Assembly (NCBI GenBank): GCA_964476625.1
Contig: CAYZBJ010000049.1
Coordinates: 1 to 29,832 of the forward strand
Length of the DNA stretch: 29,832 nt
Origin: JAMLIN01 sp964476625
Lineage (GTDB): Bacteria; Pseudomonadota; Gammaproteobacteria; Burkholderiales; Burkholderiaceae_E
Direction: 5' to 3'
Shown here: piece by piece, positions 24,820-29,832 of the stretch
How the letters are laid out: the number at the start of each line of letters is the position of its first letter
Position numbering within the stretch: the first letter of the stretch is position 1
Program-made: the position numbers and the translations under genes
The notes under the pieces: model-generated
Seen by the model: only the letters and a program-made list of their open reading frames with translations
Database searches by the model: none
Told to the model about the DNA's origin: nothing

Positions 24820-25419
24820 ATGAGCCGCAAGACGATCGTCCTCGCGATCACCGGCGCTTCGGGCGCCTGCTACGGAATTCGACTCCTCGAGCGGCTTCGC
24901 GACGAGGCCGACGTCGACGTCCACCTGGTGGTTTCGCCGGCCGGATGGATGAACATCGAGCATGAGCTTGGCCTCGGACGCGACGTCGTCGAGGCGCTGG
25001 CCGACGTCGTCCATCCGGCTCGCGACATCGGCGCCTCGATCGCCTCGGGCTCGTTTCCGGCCACCGGCATGATCATCGCTCCCTGCTCGATGCGTACCCT
25101 GGCCGGCATCGCGCACGGGCTGTCCGACAACCTGGTCACCCGGGCCGCCGACGTCACCCTCAAGGAACGGCGCCGGCTGGTCCTGATGGTGCGTGAGACG
25201 CCGCTCAACCTCGCCCACCTGCGCAACATGTGCGCGGTCACCGAAATGGGCGGCATCGTCTTCCCGCCGGTGCCGGGCTTCTACAATCGTCCCGCCGATA
25301 TCGCCGCCCTGGTCGACGATACCTGCGGCCGTGCACTCGACCTGCTCGGCATCGAAACACCCACGGCACCGCGCTGGCGCGGCCTGTCGACCGAACGCCA
25401 CTCTGGGGAAACAAAATGA
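24820..25419 (+). CDS. ubiX: Flavin prenyltransferase UbiX
   Basis: A 199-residue protein of the UbiX/Pad1 family, which joins a dimethylallyl group to FMN to make prenylated FMN, the cofactor of UbiD decarboxylases in ubiquinone synthesis. Visible family motifs: AITGASGACYGIRLLERL at the N-terminus (FMN phosphate loop), IIAPCSMRTLAGIAHG, SDNLVTRAADVTLKE, RRLVLMVRETPLN and MGGIVFPPVPGFYN. The start at 24820 fits the family N-terminus; the frame is open upstream to 24724 but that part lies in the terminator hairpin and promoter. No ubiD is present in the window. The stop overlaps the universal-stress gene start by four bases. Confidence 0.96.
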   Translation: MSRKTIVLAITGASGACYGIRLLERLRDEADVDVHLVVSPAGWMNIEHELGLGRDVVEALADVVHPARDIGASIASGSFPATGMIIAPCSMRTLAGIAHGLSDNLVTRAADVTLKERRRLVLMVRETPLNLAHLRNMCAVTEMGGIVFPPVPGFYNRPADIAALVDDTCGRALDLLGIETPTAPRWRGLSTERHSGETK

Positions 25420-25841
25420 AGATCCTGGTCGCAATCGACGGCTCCGCGCCCTCGCTCGCCGCACTGAAATTCGCCATCGCCCTGCTGGGCCGACAATCCG
25501 AAGCCGGATCGATCGGCTTGGTCTGCGTGCGCGACGACACCGGCCTGCGCAGCGCCAGCCATGTCGTCGGCCGCAAGGCCATCGAGGACTACCTCAAGGA
25601 GCAGTCCGAACTGGACCTCATCGAAGCCGACAAGCTGCTGGCCGGCACCGACATCGCCCACGAGACGATCCACCGGACCGGACGCCCGGAGGTGGAGATC
25701 TGCGCGGTGGCCCGGGAGGACGGCTACGACATGATCGCAATGGGCTCGAAGGGCCGCGCCGGCCTCAGCGACCTGCTGATCGGCTCCGTGGCCCAACGGG
25801 TCGGGGCGATGGCGACCCAGCCGGTGGTCCTCGTCAAATGA
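25416..25841 (+). CDS. Universal stress protein (UspA family)
   Basis: A 141-residue single-domain Usp. MKILVAIDGSAPSLAALKFA opens the first strand, and the ATP-binding signature G-x2-G-x9-G-S is present in GSKGRAGLSDLLIGSVA near residues 110-126, followed by AQRVGAMATQPVVLVK. Such proteins bind ATP and are induced in growth arrest and stress. The ATG overlaps the ubiX stop (ATGA), so it is probably translated together with UbiX; GGGGAAA lies a few bases upstream. Confidence 0.93.
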   Translation: MKILVAIDGSAPSLAALKFAIALLGRQSEAGSIGLVCVRDDTGLRSASHVVGRKAIEDYLKEQSELDLIEADKLLAGTDIAHETIHRTGRPEVEICAVAREDGYDMIAMGSKGRAGLSDLLIGSVAQRVGAMATQPVVLVK

Positions 25842-25863
25842 GATCCGCACAAGGGAGATACCC

Positions 25864-26217
25864 ATGAGCATCCTGGTCGGCTGGGCCATCAACGCCCTCT
25901 GCCTGCTGGCCCTGCCGTACATCCTGCCGGCGGTCCAGATCGACAGCTTCCTGACCGCCCTGGTCGGCGCGCTCGTCATCGGCCTGCTCAATGCCCTGAT
26001 CCGGCCAATCCTGATCATCCTGACCCTGCCGATCACGATCCTGACGCTCGGGCTGTTCGTCTTCGTCATCAACGGCCTGGTGTTCTGGCTCGTCGCCCGC
26101 TTCCTCGAAGGCTTCAACATCGCCAGCTTCGGCTGGGCGATTGCCGCGGCCATCGTCTACAGCCTGATCAGCTGGGCGCTCAACAGCCTGCTCTTTCGCC
26201 GCCGCTTCGACTCCTGA
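25864..26217 (+). CDS. Small four-helix membrane protein, PF04020 (YvlD / 'phage holin 4_2') family
   Basis: A 117-residue integral membrane protein with four hydrophobic segments (about 3-20, 28-55 containing LVGALVIGLLNALIRPIL, 57-80, 87-110). The NALIRPIL and LTLPITILTLGLF motifs are those of the PF04020 family, widely annotated 'phage holin family' but also known as YvlD in Bacillus. Nothing phage-related surrounds it, so a housekeeping envelope or stress role is more likely than lysis. AAGGGAGA lies seven bases before the ATG. It follows the Usp gene by 22 bases. Confidence 0.88.
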   Translation: MSILVGWAINALCLLALPYILPAVQIDSFLTALVGALVIGLLNALIRPILIILTLPITILTLGLFVFVINGLVFWLVARFLEGFNIASFGWAIAAAIVYSLISWALNSLLFRRRFDS

Positions 26218-26241
26218 AGCACCCGCAGGCCAGGTAATCCG

Positions 26242-26275
26242 CCCGGGCGGGAGATTTGTCACGGGCCCGCCCGGG
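26242..26275. terminator. Perfect 10-bp inverted repeat downstream of the PF04020 gene
   Basis: CCCGGGCGGG (26242-26251) and CCCGCCCGGG (26266-26275) are perfect complements around a 14-base loop, 24 bases after the stop at 26217. No T-run follows. It is a plausible Rho-assisted terminator or 3' stabiliser of the ubiX-usp-PF04020 unit; because it also lies before the next gene, a regulatory role is possible. Confidence 0.5.
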
Positions 26276-26331
26276 GCCGCGACCGATAATCCCGACGAAC
26301 GGCCGGCCGGCCGCGACCGGCGGTGGCCGCG

Positions 26332-26350
26332 GACCGACCGACGGTCGGTC
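26332..26350. promoter_or_regulatory. 19-bp dyad before the DUF3135-like gene (operator or hairpin)
   Basis: GACCGACC (26332-26339) and GGTCGGTC (26343-26350) form a perfect inverted repeat with a three-base centre, 21 bases before the ATG at 26372 and ahead of its ribosome site. It could be an operator or an mRNA hairpin in the leader. A GATAAT box (26285-26290) lies upstream without a good -35. Confidence 0.4.
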
Positions 26351-26371
26351 ACACTGATGCGGAGGCGGGCA

Positions 26372-26740
26372 ATGACCGACGGTACCGACAAGGGCTTCGA
26401 GTTCGAGTTCGACGACTGGGCCGAACTCTACCAGCGCGACCCGGCCGCTTTCGAGGCGCGGCGCCAGGCGGTGCTGGCCCTCGAGATCGCCAAGGCCGGC
26501 GCGGTCGCGGCCCCGGCGCGGCAGTCGCTGCGCCGGCTCGACCAGCATCTCGAGGGCAAGAGCGACGAAGAGCGGATGCGCCAGTCGATGGTCTGGATGG
26601 TGGCATCGATGCGCCAGCTGAGCGAAAAACTCAGCCGCCTGGGCGACGTGGTCGACGAGTTGCACGAGCGCGCGAATCTGGCCGGCGGCCAGGCGGACCC
26701 GATTCCGCCGCGTCGCGCGGGCTCCGACCACCGGACCTGA
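26372..26740 (+). CDS. DUF3135-like small protein
   Basis: A 122-residue soluble protein starting with FEFEFDDWAELYQRDPAAFEARR, which matches the opening of DUF3135 proteins; the rest is helical and charged (RRLDQHLEGKSDEERM, VWMVASMRQLSEKLSRLGDVVDELHERAN), with a coiled-coil-like segment at about 75-105. Function unknown. GGAGG (26361-26365) is six bases before the ATG at 26372, so I prefer it to the ATG at 26357. It converges on the tRNA-Thr gene; the 98 bases between hold nothing recognisable. Confidence 0.72.
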   Translation: MTDGTDKGFEFEFDDWAELYQRDPAAFEARRQAVLALEIAKAGAVAAPARQSLRRLDQHLEGKSDEERMRQSMVWMVASMRQLSEKLSRLGDVVDELHERANLAGGQADPIPPRRAGSDHRT

Positions 26741-26838
26741 ACGTCGTCGCACGTACTCTGCGCAAGCGCCGCGCCGGGCGACGCGCGGGCTCACCAGGGC
26801 AGGCGGCTGCGTCGACCTCGTCGCAAGGCCCTCCAAGA

Positions 26839-26914
26839 TGGTGCCGACTCCCCGACTCGAACGGGGGACCTACCGCTTACAAGGCGGTTGCTCTACCAAC
26901 TGAGCTAAGCCGGC
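26839..26914 (-). tRNA. tRNA-Thr (anticodon TGT)
   Basis: A 76-base gene with the CCA end encoded. The acceptor stem GCCGGCT pairs with AGTCGGC (one G-U), the D-arm region reads TAGCTCAGTTGGTAGAGCA, the anticodon loop is CTTGTAA giving TGT, and the T-arm contains GTTCGAGTC. It closely resembles E. coli tRNA-Thr(TGT). It begins 15 bases after the sspB stop on the same strand, so it may be read from the sspA-sspB transcript and released by RNase processing, or have a promoter within sspB. Confidence 0.97.
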
Positions 26915-26929
26915 CGGAACCTGGGAAGC

Positions 26930-27451
26930 TTACTTCACCCGCTTGAGGCGGGGCCGGCGCCGTACCGGCGGCGGGCGGTCGTCCGGCCCGTCCGAATCAC
27001 CCGCATCGTCATCCCCGTCGACCGGTTCGGCGTCCTCGTCGGCGAATCCCGGCGAGGGCACCGCCGAGAGAATCGGCCGGGTATCGACCGGCTCGGTCGA
27101 GGCATCGTCGGCCCCGGGCGCCGCGCCCGGGCGTGGCCGGATGTCGACTTCGAAGGCCATGCCATGGCCGTTCTCGCGCGCATAGATCGCGCTGACGTTC
27201 TCGACCGGCACCGACAGCTGGCGGGCCACCCCGCCGAAGCGCGCCTGGAACTCGATGAGCTCGTTGCCCATCGACAGCCCGTTGGTGGCCGACGGCGACA
27301 CATTGAGCACGATCTCGCCATTGACCACATGCTCGGTCGGCACCAGCGTGTGCTCGTCGACGACGACCGACAGGTACGGGGTATAGCCGAGGTCGCGACA
27401 CCATTCGTAGATGGCGCGAAGCAGGTAGGGCTTGGTTGAGATCCCGTTCAT
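26930..27451 (-). CDS. sspB: ClpXP protease specificity-enhancing factor SspB
   Basis: A 173-residue adaptor that tethers ssrA-tagged proteins to ClpXP. The folded substrate-binding domain covers about 1-110 (KPYLLRAIYEWCRDLGYTPY, HVVNGEIVLNVSPSATNGL, IEFQARFGGV). It is followed by a flexible acidic linker (about 112-158, many Asp/Glu/Pro) and the C-terminal ClpX-binding tail RRPRLKRVK, like the LRVVK tail of E. coli. GGAG lies six bases before the ATG. It is 25 bases downstream of sspA, the usual pairing. Confidence 0.96.
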   Translation of the reverse strand: MNGISTKPYLLRAIYEWCRDLGYTPYLSVVVDEHTLVPTEHVVNGEIVLNVSPSATNGLSMGNELIEFQARFGGVARQLSVPVENVSAIYARENGHGMAFEVDIRPRPGAAPGADDASTEPVDTRPILSAVPSPGFADEDAEPVDGDDDAGDSDGPDDRPPPVRRRPRLKRVK

Positions 27452-27476
27452 CTGTGCTCCGGTCGGGGCAGCGCCT

Positions 27477-28091
27477 TCAACGCCGCATGACCTTCTCGGA
27501 CGGGGTCAGCGCCTCGATGTAGGCCGGCCGTGAAAAGATCCGCTCGGCATAACGCAGCAGCGGCGCCGCTGTCTTGGGCATGTCGATGCCGTAGTGATCG
27601 AGCCGCCAGAGCAGCGGCGCGATCGCGACATCGAGCATCGAGAATTCGTCGCCCAGCATGTACTTGTTCTTGATGAAGATCGGCGTGAGCTGGGTGAGCC
27701 GATCGCGGATCTGCTGGCGGGCGTCGGCCACGACCTTGGCGTTGTCGCGGGCCTGGTCGCGGCGCTCGAGGTGCTGGACGTAGGCGAACAGCTCACGCTC
27801 GAAGTTGAACAGGAAGAGCCGTGCCCGGGCCCGCATGACCGGGTCGGCCGGCATGAGCTGGGGATGCGGGAAACGCTCGTCGATGTACTCGTTGATGATG
27901 TTCGACTCATACAGGATCAGGTCCCGCTCGACCAGGATGGGCACCTGGCCGTACGGATTCATGATCGCGATGTCCTCGGGCTTGTTGTAGAGATCCACGT
28001 CGCGGATCTCGAAATCCATACCCTTCTCGAACAATACGAAGCGGCATCGCTGACTGAAAGGGCACGTCGTGCCCGAGTACAGGACCATCAT
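27477..28091 (-). CDS. sspA: Stringent starvation protein A (GST-fold RNA polymerase-associated protein)
   Basis: A 204-residue protein with a thioredoxin-like N-terminal domain (SGTTCPFSQRCRFVLFEKG; NPYGQVPILVERDLILYESN) and an all-helical GST C-terminal domain. The surface Pro75-His76-Pro77 in FPHPQLMP is the PHP patch needed for SspA function in E. coli, where it binds RNA polymerase and promotes late or stress gene expression. Classical glutathione catalysis is not expected. Start codons at 28091 and 28088 are adjacent (MMVLYS); AGGAG is 9-13 bases upstream. It lies after the petC terminator, and sspB follows. Confidence 0.95.
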   Translation of the reverse strand: MMVLYSGTTCPFSQRCRFVLFEKGMDFEIRDVDLYNKPEDIAIMNPYGQVPILVERDLILYESNIINEYIDERFPHPQLMPADPVMRARARLFLFNFERELFAYVQHLERRDQARDNAKVVADARQQIRDRLTQLTPIFIKNKYMLGDEFSMLDVAIAPLLWRLDHYGIDMPKTAAPLLRYAERIFSRPAYIEALTPSEKVMRR

Positions 28092-28125
28092 GAGGAAGCT
28101 CCTAGCTAAGCGAATCCACTTTCGG

Positions 28126-28160
28126 AAAAAATTCAGGGTGAGTCCACACCGGACTCACCC
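28126..28160 (-). terminator. Rho-independent terminator after petC
   Basis: On the minus strand GGGTGAGTCC (28160-28151) pairs perfectly with GGACTCACCC (28145-28136) around a five-base loop, and after TGAA a run of six T (28131-28126) follows. It lies 21 bases after the petC stop and 35 bases before the sspA start, so it separates the cytochrome bc1 operon from sspA-sspB. Confidence 0.85.
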
Positions 28161-28181
28161 CGTGCAGGCGCCTGTCCGGTA

Positions 28182-29042
28182 TCAGCGAATGTCTTTCCAG
28201 AACGCCTTGTTGAGCACCCAGGCCGCCACGAACAGCAGGCCAAGATACAGCATGACCCAGACGCCGAGACGGGTTCGCGTCCTGGCGGTCGGATCGGACA
28301 TGTAGGTGATGTAGGCGACGAGATCGGCCATGTTCTCGTCGAATTCCGCCCGCGACTGGGTACCGCCTTCCGGAGCGCTCAGCTTGATCGTGCGTCCGGC
28401 GTGCGGATGGCCCTCGACCGGCTCCGATTCGGTGGTCGCCACGCCGCTCGCGTCGATGCGGGTGATCTCGCGGGTAAAGTGATGGTCCGCACCGGCCTTC
28501 ACTTCCTCGATGGTCGCGCGACGGGTCCCCTGCAGCTGCCAGAACACGTTGGGCATCCCGACGTTCGGGAAGACCGCATTGTTCCAGCCGGTCGCCGTGG
28601 TGCTGTCCCGGTAGTAGGCCCGCAGGTAGGTGAACAGCCAGTCGGCGCCGCTACCCGCATGCGAGGCGCGCGAGCGGGCAATGATGGAGAGGTCGGGCGG
28701 CGCGGCGCCGAACCATTCCTTGGCGTCGGCCGGGCGCATCGCGATCGTCATCTGGTCGCCGACCTTGTCGGCGGCGAACAGCAGGTTCGCCTTGATCTGG
28801 TCGTCGGTCAGGCCGATGTCCTGGAGCCGGTTGTAGCGCATCGCCGAAGCGCTGTGGCAGCTCAGGCAATAGTTCACGAACAACTTGGCGCCGTTCTGCA
28901 ACGCGACCGGGTCGTTGAGCTTCCCGACCGGGAACGGGTCGAGCGGATACTCGTCGCCGCCGGCGGCGAAAGAGGCAATCGGCAGGCTCGCCGCCACGAC
29001 CAGGAGGGCCCGCGAGAAGAGACGTTTGAGTGAGTGATTCAT
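28182..29042 (-). CDS. petC: Cytochrome c1 subunit of the cytochrome bc1 complex
   Basis: A 286-residue haem protein of respiratory complex III. A Sec-type signal is at 1-27 (ending ASFAAG). The haem c site is Cys59-x-x-Cys62-His63 (CLSCH) and Met163 in FPNVGMPNVFW is the likely axial ligand. The AMRPADAKEWFGAAPPDLS stretch is typical. A C-terminal anchor helix (about 258-280) and WKDIR tail place the haem domain in the periplasm. It receives electrons from the Rieske protein (gene not in this window) and passes them to soluble cytochrome c. GGGGA is about eight bases upstream of the ATG; petB ends 21 bases before. Confidence 0.97.
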   Translation of the reverse strand: MNHSLKRLFSRALLVVAASLPIASFAAGGDEYPLDPFPVGKLNDPVALQNGAKLFVNYCLSCHSASAMRYNRLQDIGLTDDQIKANLLFAADKVGDQMTIAMRPADAKEWFGAAPPDLSIIARSRASHAGSGADWLFTYLRAYYRDSTTATGWNNAVFPNVGMPNVFWQLQGTRRATIEEVKAGADHHFTREITRIDASGVATTESEPVEGHPHAGRTIKLSAPEGGTQSRAEFDENMADLVAYITYMSDPTARTRTRLGVWVMLYLGLLFVAAWVLNKAFWKDIR

Positions 29043-29063
29043 GAGTGTCGTCCCCGTGTCGGC

Positions 29064-29832
29064 TCAGTGGGCGTGGAAGGTGATCCGGTCCGGGACCGGC
29101 TTGAACTTCCCGACCCGGCTCCACCACGGCATGAACATGAAGAACCCGAAGTAGACCAGCGTGAAGAACTGCGACAGGCGCTCGCCGACCGGCGACGGGG
29201 CCTGCACGCCGAAGTAGCCGAGCACGATGAACGAGACGACGAAGACACCGTAGAACCAGAGCTGCCAGGACGGCCGGTAGCGAATCGACTTGACCGGGCT
29301 GTTGTCGATCCAGGGCAGCGCGAAGAAGATCATGACCGAGGCGCCCATCGCGACCACACCCCAGAACTTGGCGTCGAACACGAAGAAGCCGCCGCCGATG
29401 ACGAGGACTGCCGCCGCGGCGATCAGCTTGCCCAGGGGCGCGGTGCGCGAGAGCAGCACGAAGAGCAGCCACACCAGCAGGAAGGGCAGCAGGCCCCACA
29501 CGGTGAACTCCTCGGTGACCGCGCGCAGGATCGAGTAGAACGGCGTGAAGTACCAGACCGGCGCGATGTGCGGCGGAGTCTTCAGGGGGNNNNNNNNNNC
29601 CTTCTTGATCTCGACGCCGTCCGGGTTGTTGGAGCCCACTTCGTGCAGGGCGATGATGTGCGCGGCCACCAGGCCGAGCAGCACCAGCGGCACCGCGATG
29701 ACGTGGAAGGAGAAGAAACGGTTCAGGGTGGCGTCCGAGACGACGAAGTCGCCACGGATCAGCAGCGAGAGGTCGTCGCCGATGAACGGAACCGCCGCGA
29801 ACAGGTTGACGATCACCTGCGCGCCCCAGAAC
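29064..29832 (-). CDS. petB: Cytochrome b subunit of the cytochrome bc1 complex (5' end beyond window; assembly gap inside)
   Basis: Only the C-terminal part of cytochrome b is present; the N-terminal residues lie beyond 29832. Visible: FWGAQVIVNLFAAVPFIG (Qo region helix), FFSFHVIAVPLVLLGLVAAH with a haem-ligand histidine, ALHEVGSNNPDG, and after the gap PLKTPPHIAPVWYFTPFYSI. The Qo-site PVWY replaces the mitochondrial PEWY; PVWY is usual in beta- and gammaproteobacteria. Membrane helices follow to the C-terminus GKFKPVPDRITFHAH. The frame is continuous across the ten N only by coincidence: about 55-60 residues that normally lie between EIKK and the PLKTPPH segment are missing from the assembly. 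Confidence 0.95.
   Translation of the reverse strand, partial: FWGAQVIVNLFAAVPFIGDDLSLLIRGDFVVSDATLNRFFSFHVIAVPLVLLGLVAAHIIALHEVGSNNPDGVEIKKXXXXPLKTPPHIAPVWYFTPFYSILRAVTEEFTVWGLLPFLLVWLLFVLLSRTAPLGKLIAAAAVLVIGGGFFVFDAKFWGVVAMGASVMIFFALPWIDNSPVKSIRYRPSWQLWFYGVFVVSFIVLGYFGVQAPSPVGERLSQFFTLVYFGFFMFMPWWSRVGKFKPVPDRITFHAH
29590..29599. other. Assembly gap (10 N) inside petB
   Basis: Ten N bases between the codons for VEIKK and those for PLKTPP. Cytochrome b proteins carry a loop, a full membrane helix and the FLEYNNF-type segment there, so about 165-180 bases are missing, not ten. Confidence 0.9.

Noticed and set aside
25864..26217. Prophage remnant suggested by the 'phage holin family' name
   Set aside because: PF04020 is a chromosomal membrane-protein family; no endolysin, integrase or structural phage gene is nearby.
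26839..26914. tRNA-Thr as an integration site with a nearby genomic island
   Set aside because: No integrase and no repeated tRNA 3' end was seen; both flanks are ordinary core or small chromosomal genes.

Overview
The window looks like chromosomal DNA of a high-GC betaproteobacterium, most likely of the order Burkholderiales. The grounds are conserved gene neighbourhoods: petB-petC-sspA-sspB-tRNA-Thr, hemA-prfA-...-prmC-grxD-ubiX, DUF971-ubiE-Tim44-ubiJ, and a DUF3683 flavo-iron-sulfur dehydrogenase next to ilvA. Codon choice is strongly G/C-ending throughout. No insertion sequence, phage structural gene, CRISPR array or plasmid function was seen. Two runs of exactly ten N interrupt conserved genes (prmC, petB) and look like scaffold joins, so this is probably a draft or metagenome-derived assembly.

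Layout. 1-1029: start of an aromatic-CoA flavin monooxygenase (minus, cut by the window edge) divergent from a MarR regulator. 1163-5256: an orphan MASE1-CHASE-PAS histidine kinase converging on a CLC-type H+/Cl- antiporter, their stop codons overlapping. 5343-8092 (minus): DUF971, ubiE, a Tim44-like membrane protein and ubiJ, a ubiquinone-biosynthesis cluster from which the expected ubiB is missing. 8213-9826: a large unrecognised cytoplasmic protein. 10008-11466 (minus): LysR regulator and HIT hydrolase, divergent from a small DUF2917 gene. 11908-17258 (minus): YqaA-type membrane protein, a 1333-residue FAD/4Fe-4S dehydrogenase and an SDR oxidoreductase. 17345-20050 (plus): ilvA and a reduced CHASE2-like/PAS membrane protein without a kinase. 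20097-24717 (plus): hemA, prfA, hisC, prmC and grxD in overlapping or tightly spaced order. 24820-26740 (plus): ubiX, a universal stress protein, a small YvlD/PF04020 membrane protein and a DUF3135-like protein. 26839-29832 (minus): tRNA-Thr(TGT), sspB, sspA, then petC and petB.

Functionally most of the window is housekeeping: respiration (cytochrome bc1 subunits, ubiquinone genes ubiE, ubiJ, ubiX), haem precursor synthesis (hemA), translation termination and release-factor methylation (prfA, prmC), isoleucine and histidine synthesis (ilvA, hisC), Fe-S handling (grxD) and stress adaptation (sspA/sspB, Usp). The accessory or less ordinary parts are the MarR/monooxygenase pair, the orphan kinase with clcA, the unrecognised 537-residue protein, the kinase-less sensor stub and the position of hisC between prfA and prmC. 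I did not find a convincing new multi-gene system. The items most worth a second look are the sensor stub, the Shine-Dalgarno-poor starts placed just after TANAAT boxes, and the MarR intergenic region.
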